DNA from: Spirosoma foliorum
GTDB lineage: Bacteria; Bacteroidota; Bacteroidia; Cytophagales; Spirosomataceae
Length of the DNA: 64,000 bases
NCBI RefSeq assembly: GCF_014117325.1
Contig: NZ_CP059732.1
Coordinates: 5,655,001-5,719,000 of the forward strand
Reading direction: 5' to 3'
This document shows, piece after piece, positions 15,991 to 23,704 of the stretch. Below the pieces are notes generated by a model. The model did no database searches, was not told the DNA's origin, and worked only from the letters and a program-made list of their open reading frames with translations. A program made the translations under genes and the position numbers. How positions within the stretch are numbered: the first letter of the stretch is position 1; the number at the start of each line of letters is the position of its first letter.

Positions 15991-16866
15991 ATGAAAAAGA
16001 TACTGCTCCCAACTGATTTTTCAGAAACCTCGAAAAACGCTATTCGATGCGCCCTTCGTTATTTCAGTAATACACCTGTCGAATTTGTCTTGCTAAATGC
16101 CTTTGGTACATCGTTGACCGTGGCTTCAGATGTTGTAGCTGTTTACGCCAGCTTACTTGAGCAGGTGGAGACCAACCTACTGGAGTTAGAAAATGAAATT
16201 AAACAAAGGCTACCAAGTACGAAAGAAAAGCGCCGGGTGCGCACGATAGCCGTACCTACTGATCCCGAAACTGCAATCAAACGACTCATCCAGATGGAGC
16301 GTTTTGGTTGGGTAGTGATTGGGACAACTGGAAGCGGGAATGCCATTACTGTTGGTAGCCTGGCAACCGCACTGGTACGAGCTAACCTATGCAACGTCCT
16401 GGTTATTCCGTTCTCCGAGCCACCTGGCCCCTTATCGAACGTAGTGTTTGCCACCGACTACCAGCCGATTGGGGAAAGCGCCCGAAAAGTATTATCCGAA
16501 TTAGTAAGCCAGCATCAGGCCGAGCTTACCTTCCTGACTATTCTGGCCGATGACACGCTAACCAGCGCACCTAGTAAAGCCGTGCGGGATGCCTATCGGG
16601 CCCAGTTTGCAGATCTTAACAGTAATGAAGCGATTGAATCGCACGTTGGTTTGCGGGTGGGTATCGAGGATTTTATCGATTCGCATTATGTAGACCTGCT
16701 GGTAACCGTCTGCCACCACCGTTCCCTTCTGGATGTGTTGCTCAATCGCAGCCTCACGCGCCAGTTAGCTTACAAACCCATGATTCCACTGGCCGTTCTG
16801 GCAGATAAGGAACGATCATCGGAGGACATTATAGAGCGCAGCCTTAAAGGCGAAGTTCTACTTTGA
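15991..16866 (+). CDS. Tandem universal stress protein (Usp 1)
   Basis: 291 residues from ATG 15991, chosen because MKKILLPTDFSETSKNA is the canonical Usp start; the frame is open from 15934. Two UspA domains: residues 1-145, ending with a nucleotide-site segment VVIGTTGSGN...GSLATALV, and 150-291, which lacks the glycine signature and reads VCHHRSLLDVLLNRSLTRQLA at that place. The second domain therefore probably does not bind ATP. Usp proteins aid survival under starvation, hypoxia or damage; the exact activity is unknown. It is 46 bp upstream of a DUF2892 gene. Confidence 0.88.
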   Translation: MKKILLPTDFSETSKNAIRCALRYFSNTPVEFVLLNAFGTSLTVASDVVAVYASLLEQVETNLLELENEIKQRLPSTKEKRRVRTIAVPTDPETAIKRLIQMERFGWVVIGTTGSGNAITVGSLATALVRANLCNVLVIPFSEPPGPLSNVVFATDYQPIGESARKVLSELVSQHQAELTFLTILADDTLTSAPSKAVRDAYRAQFADLNSNEAIESHVGLRVGIEDFIDSHYVDLLVTVCHHRSLLDVLLNRSLTRQLAYKPMIPLAVLADKERSSEDIIERSLKGEVLL

Positions 16867-16912
16867 TTCGTACGCAATCTAATTCACCTAAGACACTTAA
16901 ATACAGGCAATT

Positions 16913-17128
16913 ATGAAAAGCAATATGGGTTCTGCGGATAGGATCATCCGGTTTGTTGTGGCTATTGGATTGATTGGGCTCTTTGCAACTGGTACGTTGA
17001 CCGGCACCTGGGGCATTGTAGCATTAGTCTTCGCTGGCGTATTTGTGTTAACTAGCTTTACTCGATTTTGTCCGCTTTACCTGCCTTTTGGTATTCGAAC
17101 AAACCGAGTACGAAAACACCTGAATTAA
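16913..17128 (+). CDS. DUF2892 (YgaP-like) small membrane protein
   Basis: 71 residues starting MKSNMGSADRIIRFVVAIGLIG. Two hydrophobic helices with GTWGIVALVFAGVFVLTSFTRFCPLY match the small DUF2892/YgaP transmembrane family, including the FCPLY cysteine. In other bacteria the domain is often fused to or beside rhodanese and sulfur or redox genes. Here it is followed 28 bp later by OsmC, so a link with thiol or peroxide stress is plausible. Confidence 0.85.
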   Translation: MKSNMGSADRIIRFVVAIGLIGLFATGTLTGTWGIVALVFAGVFVLTSFTRFCPLYLPFGIRTNRVRKHLN

Positions 17129-17156
17129 CGAACTTACTTTTTCAACCTATATTTCA

Positions 17157-17606
17157 ATGGAACCACATTATTATGAAGTGAACCTGGGTTGGCAATATGC
17201 TCGTTTAGGTCAGCTTAGTTCGCCTACACTGACCGAATCTATTGATGTGGCTACGCCACCTGAGTTTCCGAAAGGCATCCCTGGCGTCTGGTCGCCCGAA
17301 CATTTGCTGGTTGCTGCGGTGTCGAGTTGTTTTATGACTACGTTTCTGGCGATTGCCGAAAATTCAAAACTCGACTTTGATGATTTCGACTGTCGGGCAG
17401 TTGGTAAACTGGAAAATAAAGACAGTAAGCTACAGATCAGCGAGATACAGCTTTACCCCAAGTTAGTGCTTGTCGATGACAGCGATATAGAGAAAGGTGA
17501 ACGGGTACTTCAGAAAGCCGAAAAAGCCTGTTTGATCGCAAATTCTATCCGTTCAGTCGTCACCAGTAAAGCCGATATTCGGGTAATCGTTAAGGACTAT
17601 GATTAA
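17157..17606 (+). CDS. OsmC/Ohr family protein
   Basis: 149 residues. The family pattern is clear: SPEHLLVAAVSSCFMTTFLAIAE holds the first redox cysteine and AEKACLIANSIRS the second. OsmC/Ohr proteins reduce organic hydroperoxides with this Cys pair in the cytoplasm. Members of this subgroup (with a DxDDFDCRAVGKLE segment) are less studied. It is the last gene of the plus-strand run that starts with the histidine kinase, and a strong terminator follows. Confidence 0.88.
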   Translation: MEPHYYEVNLGWQYARLGQLSSPTLTESIDVATPPEFPKGIPGVWSPEHLLVAAVSSCFMTTFLAIAENSKLDFDDFDCRAVGKLENKDSKLQISEIQLYPKLVLVDDSDIEKGERVLQKAEKACLIANSIRSVVTSKADIRVIVKDYD

Positions 17607-17611
17607 ACCAG

Positions 17612-17648
17612 AACCCCCGGATACGTAAGACCTACGTATCCGGGGGTT
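17612..17648. terminator. Bidirectional terminator hairpin between osmC and usp 2
   Basis: Perfect 16-bp stem AACCCCCGGATACGTA with a 5-base loop, between convergent genes (osmC plus, usp minus). The short T-run on the right is interrupted. Confidence 0.85.
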
Positions 17649-17705
17649 CGTTTGTCGCGCCAACTCCGCTCCAACATAGAGCAGGGCATTATTATCTTTT
17701 TTGCC

Positions 17706-18533
17706 TCACACGCGCATCACTAAAACTGGCTTCGTTGAATGATTCAGAACATCTTCGGCAACGCTACCTGCTAATAGATGCCGTAACCCTTTGTAGCCAT
17801 GCGTGAATACTAAAATCAAATCCGCATTTACCTCGTCCGCATACTCAACAATCCCCTCTGCCACAGTGCTGGCCTGATGTATCGCACAATCGAATTCCGT
17901 AATTCCTTTAGCCTTGGCTAACTCATTTACCCAGTCGCGTATTCCTTCCGGAACCCGATTGTCGGTGGGCGTCAGTACATACAAAAACTGGTGTAACCCC
18001 TGTTCGCCCAGCTGAAATGGATAGTGCTGAGTGGTTTTTAGTCGGTCATCAAGGTCAATGGCGCAGACAATATTCTCGGGCCGAAAATGGGCAACAGGCT
18101 TCTTGATAATCAGTACCGGACAATGCGCATACCGAACAATACTTTCTGCATTCGAGCCAATCAGCCACTCTTCCAGACCAGATGCTCCCTCCGAACTCAT
18201 TACAATTAGGTCAGCCGGCTGGTCGGCAACATTGTCGACAAGCCCCTGCCCATTCGTCAATAAAGTTGGGAGTATAGTCACTCCTTTATACGCACTGTTC
18301 GATGCCATCCGCTCCAGTGCTGTTTTTGCTGTTTGTTCGATCTCCTGAATTTCTTCTACCGTACGGTTCACCGTAATCGTTGCGGCTTCTGCATAAGCAG
18401 GCATTGGTAAAGGATAGACCACGGAATGCAGCAGGAGGATTCTGGCTGGGTATGTTCTGGCTAAATCAACAGCAACGGATAAAGCCGCATCGGATTCGGG
18501 ACTCAGGTCGGTGGGAACAACAATCGTTTTCAT
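17706..18533 (-). CDS. Tandem universal stress protein (Usp 2)
   Basis: 275 residues from ATG 18533 (MKTIVVPTDLSPESDAAL is the usual Usp start). Both domains keep a glycine-rich nucleotide segment: SSEGASGLEEWLIGSNAES in the first and THGYKGLRHLLAGSVAED in the second. It is thus the only one of the four Usp proteins here with two intact-looking ATP sites. Its promoter region, shared with a divergent membrane protein gene, carries a perfect TGATTTATATCA palindrome 80 bp before the start. Confidence 0.9.
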   Translation of the reverse strand: MKTIVVPTDLSPESDAALSVAVDLARTYPARILLLHSVVYPLPMPAYAEAATITVNRTVEEIQEIEQTAKTALERMASNSAYKGVTILPTLLTNGQGLVDNVADQPADLIVMSSEGASGLEEWLIGSNAESIVRYAHCPVLIIKKPVAHFRPENIVCAIDLDDRLKTTQHYPFQLGEQGLHQFLYVLTPTDNRVPEGIRDWVNELAKAKGITEFDCAIHQASTVAEGIVEYADEVNADLILVFTHGYKGLRHLLAGSVAEDVLNHSTKPVLVMRV

Positions 18534-18612
18534 GACTATGCCGGTTAAAATGAACGAAACAAAGTAAGTCCCGCAAACAAGCCTATACACTGATATGCGA
18601 CCTTTAAACTGC

Positions 18613-18624
18613 TGATTTATATCA
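18613..18624. promoter_or_regulatory. FNR/CRP-like palindrome TGATTTATATCA
   Basis: TGAT-N4-ATCA in the divergent region, 80 bp from usp 2 and 107 bp from the membrane protein gene. It is identical to the site at 4437. Confidence 0.6.
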
Positions 18625-18730
18625 TAGTTCAGCCTGAGTTACCTCTGGGCTTCAAGGAGATAGGATGCCTAGCTTTGATGCAGATTAACGGCCCTAATAG
18701 TCTTGAGCAACGTCAAAATTCCTGTCACTC

Positions 18731-19231
18731 ATGGAAACACTTGACCATTTTCTAACCATCGCCTATGTCGTCACGAATATCTTCTCAGTCGTGCAACTGA
18801 TTGGCAGTTATCGCTGGCCGACAACCACTCGGGTACTATTCTTTGTGCTCTTTGGTTTAGCTGCGTTTGTCAATAGTCGAAATGCCCTCGAAACGCCCTG
18901 GGTCTATCAGAGTTTCGCAGATTATGCCATCCCGTTATACAGGCGATTTATCCTGGGCCTGTTCGATACGTTCACCACGCCTATTGTGCTTAGTATCGGT
19001 GTTGCGCAAGTGCTGATTGCCGTTTCTATGTTTCTGAAAGGCGACTGGTTCCGTATGGGTTGCTTAGGTGGTGTGGTTTTCTGCCTGGCCATTGCCCCAC
19101 TCGGCTTGGGGTCGGCTTTCCCGGCGTCGCTTTTCCTGGCAATGGCCTTTTTCCAGCTTTATCAGCGAGTTCCCCAACCTGCCATTAGGAAAGTTCGCAG
19201 GCATGAACGTGTCTTTTTGCCCATTGATTAA
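18731..19231 (+). CDS. Small integral membrane protein
   Basis: 166 residues with about four hydrophobic helices (VVTNIFSVVQLIGSY; TRVLFFVLFGLAAFV; TPIVLSIGVAQVLIAVSMFL; LGGVVFCLAIAPLGLGS). Size and topology resemble DoxX-like proteins, but I see no decisive motif, so the family is not assigned. It ends 16 bp before the start of usp 3, so the two are probably co-transcribed under the 18613 site. Confidence 0.65.
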   Translation: METLDHFLTIAYVVTNIFSVVQLIGSYRWPTTTRVLFFVLFGLAAFVNSRNALETPWVYQSFADYAIPLYRRFILGLFDTFTTPIVLSIGVAQVLIAVSMFLKGDWFRMGCLGGVVFCLAIAPLGLGSAFPASLFLAMAFFQLYQRVPQPAIRKVRRHERVFLPID

Positions 19232-19247
19232 TAAACCTCTTTCCCGC

Positions 19248-20138
19248 ATGTATACAATTCTGTTATTAACTGATTTTTCGGCTGCTTCGCGGCATGCCAT
19301 TGCTTACACACAGGCCTTATTTGGGGATACAGCCGTCGATTTCTGTTTACTTCACGTATGCCCCCTGGAGCCGGAAATGGAATTTGCAGGGGCAACGCTA
19401 CTGGCAGAACGTTGGCAAACAGCGGAAGCATCCTTGAATCATCTCCAGCAGGAACTGGCTCAGGCCCCAGAGCCAATTTATCATACCTATCGTACGCTAC
19501 TGAGAATGGGCGAACCAACCGGAGTCGTGAACCAGTTGCTGGCCAAAGAGACGACTAAATTTGATCTGGTCGTGCTGGGAGCCACCGGATCGGGTTGGAG
19601 TGAGCTATTGGGAAGCGTGGCCACCGAAATGGTTCGGGAAGCCAAAACCAATGTTCTGGTTGTGCCGGACGACGCCCCGATTCGGCCAGTTGACCGACTT
19701 GTTCTGGCAACCGATTACCGATCAATCGTTGACGTACAGTCACTTCGATTGCTGAGCGAATTGGCCAACCGGAAAGCCGCCTGGTTAACCCTACTGACCA
19801 TCGAAAATCCGCTAGGTACCAAGGCACCAGCGTCAGAGCTTAGCCGCCAATATGTTCTCAGGGCTTTGGAAAGTGTTTTGACCGATACCTATACCATCCA
19901 TGACGACAACGTATTACACGGCATTGATGCGTATGTAAAAACGCATACCGTCGATTTGCTGGTGATGCTTCCGCACCACAAAAGCTTTTTTGATGTGCTG
20001 CTTCACAAAAGTGTCAGCCGGTCTGTAGCGTTCCATCCTTCAGTGCCGTTGCTGAGCCTGTACGACATTAATCATCAGTCGATTAGCCTAAATGAATCAT
20101 CCGCACTGGATAAAATTCCGTTTGCTACTTTTTTGTAA
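19248..20138 (+). CDS. Tandem universal stress protein (Usp 3)
   Basis: 296 residues from ATG 19248 (MYTILLLTDFSAASRHA). The longer open frame from 19068 only reads through the upstream membrane gene. Domain 1 has LGATGSGWSELLGSVATEMV, a nucleotide-site pattern. Domain 2 lacks it and reads LPHHKSFFDVLLHKSVSRSVA, almost the same as in Usp 1. Usp 1 and Usp 3 are therefore close paralogues with a degenerate second domain. Confidence 0.88.
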   Translation: MYTILLLTDFSAASRHAIAYTQALFGDTAVDFCLLHVCPLEPEMEFAGATLLAERWQTAEASLNHLQQELAQAPEPIYHTYRTLLRMGEPTGVVNQLLAKETTKFDLVVLGATGSGWSELLGSVATEMVREAKTNVLVVPDDAPIRPVDRLVLATDYRSIVDVQSLRLLSELANRKAAWLTLLTIENPLGTKAPASELSRQYVLRALESVLTDTYTIHDDNVLHGIDAYVKTHTVDLLVMLPHHKSFFDVLLHKSVSRSVAFHPSVPLLSLYDINHQSISLNESSALDKIPFATFL

Positions 20139-20146
20139 ATCAGACC

Positions 20147-20545
20147 ATGAGAACCGAAAAATACCGTCAGTTAATCGATGTTCACTTACTACACCGGGTG
20201 TGGCAGAGTGAACTGGATATTGCACTTCAGGAAGTGAATTTTTGGGAAGTACTTCTCAACTCCCTACACGCGGATACAGAGCCTGCCCCATCCGCACGCG
20301 ACGAAGCCTGGAAGACCGAACTGGCCCAGCTCCATCATTTTCGACGACTCATCAAGCGGTTACAGGAAGAAATGCAGCAGCTTGATGAACAAATAGCTGC
20401 CGGTGTCCGCGTCGACCACGTTTTGGATACCGATTCACGGCTCACCCACCAGTATGTCCAGACAGAGATGGATAGTTTTCACGCCGATTTCCGAGTCTTT
20501 AAAACGGAAATCCGGCAATATATAACGGCTCAACCGACATTCTGA
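20147..20545 (+). CDS. Hypothetical protein, helical, 132 aa
   Basis: It starts 8 bp after usp 3 and shares its operon. It is rich in Glu, Gln, Leu and Arg with heptad-like stretches (ELAQLHHFRRLIKRLQEEMQ), so largely helical and possibly coiled-coil. There is no signal peptide, membrane helix or known motif. A small partner or accessory protein of the Usp system is a guess from position only. Confidence 0.65.
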   Translation: MRTEKYRQLIDVHLLHRVWQSELDIALQEVNFWEVLLNSLHADTEPAPSARDEAWKTELAQLHHFRRLIKRLQEEMQQLDEQIAAGVRVDHVLDTDSRLTHQYVQTEMDSFHADFRVFKTEIRQYITAQPTF

Positions 20546-20652
20546 TTCGCAATCATCACAAAAAGCCCGGCATCTACTTTTGCCTTACTTACCCAATAAC
20601 CGTTAACGCGTATTGGATACTTCGTTTTTCGATATCCTTAATCAATCAACCT

Positions 20653-21738
20653 ATGATACCATCGACAATGAAAGCGGCTGTTGCCCGGAGTTACGGTCAG
20701 CCTCTCCAGATTGAAGAAGTTCCCGTGCCAACCGTTACACCGGGGCGCATTTTAGTAAAAGTGGCGGCCTGCGGAGTTTGCCACACCGACCTGCACGCGA
20801 TCAATGGCGACTGGCCGGTTAAGGCGAACCTACCTCTGATTCCGGGCCACGAGGGTGTGGGTACCGTAGTCGCTATTGGTGAGGGCGTAACCCATGTACA
20901 GGTTGGGGACCGGGTTGGGGTTCCCTGGCTGTATACGGCCTGTGGCCATTGTGAACATTGTCATACGGGCTGGGAAACCCTCTGCGAGAGCCAGCAAAAT
21001 ACCGGCTACTCGGTACAGGGCAGCTATGCCGAATATGTACTGGCCGATCCAAATTATGTCGGTCATTTACCAGATTCCTTATCCTTCGAGGAAGCCGCTC
21101 CCATTTTGTGTGCAGGTGTTACGGTTTACAAAGGGTTGAAAGAAACCGAAGTCAAGCCCGGCCAGTGGGTCGTTATTTCCGGCATTGGCGGGTTAGGGCA
21201 TATGGCGATTCAATACGCCAAAGCGATGGGTATGAAAGTAGCAGCCGTCGATATTCAGGACGATAAATTAGCCTTGGCGAAAAGTGTGGGGGCAGATCTG
21301 CTGATTAATGCCGCTACTGAAGACCCCGTTGTCGCGATCCAGCAACGCATCAAAGGGGCACACGGCGTACTGGTTACAGCCGTATCCCGCTCTGCTTTTG
21401 CGCAGGGCGTTGGTATGCTTCGTCGGCATGGGACTATGGCGCTGGTTGGGTTACCACCGGGTGATTTTGACATGAATATCTTCGATCTGGTATTGACCCG
21501 AAAAACAATACGGGGATCGATTGTGGGTACGCGGCAGGATCTGGTCGAGAGTTTGGCGCTGGCTGCCGATGGAAAAGTAAAGGTTCATTATCATTCCGAT
21601 CGACTGGAGAATATCAATCAGGTACTAGCCGATATGACGGCCGGTAAAATAGATGGACGGGTTGTGCTCCGTATTTCTGACACTAAAGAAGAGCACCAAA
21701 CACAGCTTAACTACACACTGGCTGACGTAATCGCCTAA
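20653..21738 (+). CDS. adhP: Zinc-dependent alcohol dehydrogenase (AdhP-like)
   Basis: 361 residues, or 356 if the second ATG (20668, MKAAVARSYG) is used, which fits the family start better. Catalytic zinc ligands: Cys in CGVCHTDLHA, His-Glu in GHEGVG, and Cys about residue 150-155 (APILCAGVTVYKG). Structural zinc: four Cys in ACGHCEHCHTGWETLCES. NAD-binding motif SGIGGLGHMAIQYAKAMG. It interconverts primary alcohols and aldehydes with NAD(H) in the cytoplasm. In this island it would be a second redox outlet beside D-lactate dehydrogenase. Confidence 0.9.
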   Translation: MIPSTMKAAVARSYGQPLQIEEVPVPTVTPGRILVKVAACGVCHTDLHAINGDWPVKANLPLIPGHEGVGTVVAIGEGVTHVQVGDRVGVPWLYTACGHCEHCHTGWETLCESQQNTGYSVQGSYAEYVLADPNYVGHLPDSLSFEEAAPILCAGVTVYKGLKETEVKPGQWVVISGIGGLGHMAIQYAKAMGMKVAAVDIQDDKLALAKSVGADLLINAATEDPVVAIQQRIKGAHGVLVTAVSRSAFAQGVGMLRRHGTMALVGLPPGDFDMNIFDLVLTRKTIRGSIVGTRQDLVESLALAADGKVKVHYHSDRLENINQVLADMTAGKIDGRVVLRISDTKEEHQTQLNYTLADVIA

Positions 21739-21771
21739 AAAGATGCGAGTAAGACTATAGAACTTTCGTTC

Positions 21772-21823
21772 AAAGCCGTGCCCCGGTTAATTATACAGTT
21801 CAACAGAACCGGGGTTCGGCTTT
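21772..21823. terminator. Bidirectional terminator between adhP and the response regulator
   Basis: Inverted repeat AAAGCCGTGCCCCGGTT and its near complement ending CGGCTTT, with an 18-base loop, between convergent genes. Confidence 0.8.
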
Positions 21824-21859
21824 AAGCGAAAGTCCTAAAATAAACACGAAGCAGCTCAC

Positions 21860-22270
21860 TTACTCCGAAGCAACTTTTAGAAAACAAGTTTCAATAGCCA
21901 CGACCAGCGCATCATAGTCAGCATAGGTAATTGGCTTTTTGAGATAGGCATTTACCCCCTTTTTATAGGCTGAATGAATTTGCTCGGGATGGTTGCTGGT
22001 CGACAGCATAACCGTTGGCATGTATTTTAAATCAGGTGATGCGCGAATCTGATCCAGCACCTCAAATCCATTCATTAAGGGCATATTGATATCCAGAAGT
22101 ACCAGATCGAAATTCGGACGGTTTAACGGTGTTGCAAGTTGCCTTAAGGCATCGGCTCCGTCCAGTGCTTCATAGACAATGGCTTCTTTTATGCGTCGTT
22201 CTATTGCCTTTCGCAAAAACAAACGATCATCGTCGTCATCATCGGTTATGAGTATTCGTGTCTGGTTCAT
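21860..22270 (-). CDS. Single-domain response regulator
   Basis: 136 residues, receiver only: acidic pocket DDDDDD at 10-15, phospho-acceptor Asp60 in LVLLDINMP, STSNHPEQ switch region and Lys in YLKKPIT. There is no output domain, so it acts by protein contact, as a phosphate sink, or in a relay. Its ATG overlaps the ackA stop codon by 4 bp (ATGA), so it is probably translated together with acetate kinase. Acetyl phosphate, the substrate of that kinase, can phosphorylate receivers directly. Confidence 0.92.
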   Translation of the reverse strand: MNQTRILITDDDDDDRLFLRKAIERRIKEAIVYEALDGADALRQLATPLNRPNFDLVLLDINMPLMNGFEVLDQIRASPDLKYMPTVMLSTSNHPEQIHSAYKKGVNAYLKKPITYADYDALVVAIETCFLKVASE

Positions 22271-23487
22271 GGCAAAGAGGAATTAAGTGAAGTTGGGTTA
22301 GTAAGCGAAAGGAGTTGCCAGGTATAGCGGGCAATGATAATTTCTTCATTCGTGGGAATAACACGCACTATAGGCGTATGCCCTTCTGGCGAGATAATAG
22401 CCGCACTCGATGTGTTCCGTTCTGGGTTAATTTTGATTCCAAGGAAATCAAGTTGATCACAAATGCGGGCCCGAATAGCAGGCGCATTTTCGCCAATGCC
22501 ACCCGTAAAGATCAGTGTATCAACACCATTCAGTACGGTAGCCATCGCTCCCAGTTGTTTTCGGGCCAGATAACAAAACAGGTCAATGGCCTGAGCTGCC
22601 GCCTGATTATGACTTTCCTGTTGAAGCAGTTCCTGCATGTCGGAGCTTATGCCCGAAACACCCTGTAGGCCCGATTCATCATTCAGCAAATGGCTCAGCG
22701 TGGATGCATCCATCTGCCTATTCCTGATTAGATATAACAAAACACCAGGGTCGAGGTCGCCCGTTCGGGTACCCATCATTAAACCGCCAGTTGGTGTAAA
22801 GCCCATCGTTGTGTCCAGACTTTTTCCCTGATAAACAGCGGCCATACTGGCACCATTTCCCAGGTGTGCAATTAAAACACGTCCCTGAGCCGCTACTGGG
22901 CCAGCCTCTTTTGCCAATTGATTTACTACATACTCATAAGACAATCCGTGGAATCCGTAGCGGATAAGACCTTCATCGGCCAGTTGTCGGGGTAGCGGTA
23001 ACCGGGTTGCGGTATCAGGCATAGTCCTATGAAAGGACGTATCAAAGCAAACCACTTGGGGCAGATCAGGGTATAGTTGACTAACCGTTTCAATCAAACT
23101 AATTTCTGCGGGCAAATGGTCAGGTGCCAGAGGAATCAATAGCCTTAAATCGGTCAACAGTTCTGGGGTGACCCGTTGCGGTGTTCGATGCGATCCTCCA
23201 TGCACCAACCGGTGTCCTACCGCGCTAAGTTTGACGTTCGTTTGTGTAGAAAGCCAGTTGAAGAGCGTTGTGAGGGCAGTGGCATGGTCTGGCAAATCGT
23301 GTTGACTAACATGCGTCTGATTCGATTGGTCGGTTACCTGAAACTGCCCATTCGGCAAACCGATACGGGTTAATTTGCCCGCCAGACACAGTTGTTCATC
23401 AGGGGTATAAACGGCAAATTTTAAACTTGACGACCCACTGTTCAGAATAAGTGCTAAGCTGGTTACCTTTTGAAAACCTTCATCCAT
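22267..23487 (-). CDS. ackA: Acetate kinase
   Basis: 406 residues from ATG 23487; an in-frame ATG at 23550 would add 21 unlikely residues. Motifs: LILNSGSSSLKFAVY at the start, RLVHGG, TSFHRTMP, GFHGLSYEYV, HLGNGASMAAV, MMGTRTGDLDPG and FTGGIGENA, all of the ASKHA acetate kinase family. It makes ATP from acetyl phosphate and ADP. No pta gene is visible nearby, so its acetyl phosphate would come from the phosphoketolase at 4670-7033. It is divergent from the phosphorylase gene with a TGATAAAAATCA site between them, 118 bp from this start. Confidence 0.96.
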   Translation of the reverse strand: MDEGFQKVTSLALILNSGSSSLKFAVYTPDEQLCLAGKLTRIGLPNGQFQVTDQSNQTHVSQHDLPDHATALTTLFNWLSTQTNVKLSAVGHRLVHGGSHRTPQRVTPELLTDLRLLIPLAPDHLPAEISLIETVSQLYPDLPQVVCFDTSFHRTMPDTATRLPLPRQLADEGLIRYGFHGLSYEYVVNQLAKEAGPVAAQGRVLIAHLGNGASMAAVYQGKSLDTTMGFTPTGGLMMGTRTGDLDPGVLLYLIRNRQMDASTLSHLLNDESGLQGVSGISSDMQELLQQESHNQAAAQAIDLFCYLARKQLGAMATVLNGVDTLIFTGGIGENAPAIRARICDQLDFLGIKINPERNTSSAAIISPEGHTPIVRVIPTNEEIIIARYTWQLLSLTNPTSLNSSLP

Positions 23488-23604
23488 AATCAGGAAATAC
23501 AGCCATTGGTCAGGCGGGCTACGTTTCGTTTGTAAAGCTGAGAAATACATGTATCAACAGCTATGATACGACTCATTCAAACAACTGTTTGGTATCACTC
23601 GTTC

Positions 23605-23616
23605 TGATAAAAATCA
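23605..23616. promoter_or_regulatory. FNR/CRP-like palindrome TGATAAAAATCA
   Basis: Perfect TGAT-N4-ATCA in the ackA/phosphorylase divergent region, 118 bp from ackA (23487) and 88 bp from the phosphorylase ATG (23705). The same 12 bases occur at 7197. Confidence 0.6.
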
Positions 23617-23704
23617 ACGGGCTACCTGCTTCCTCTCAGATCGATAACGGTGACGAACACCGATCTTCGACTCCGAAACGCATACACACCCATTCTCTTC
23701 TCGT

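Noticed and set aside
20543..20555. An FNR-like site before adhP (TGATTCGCAATCA)
   Set aside because: The spacer is five instead of four between TGAT and ATCA, and the site overlaps the end of the previous gene.
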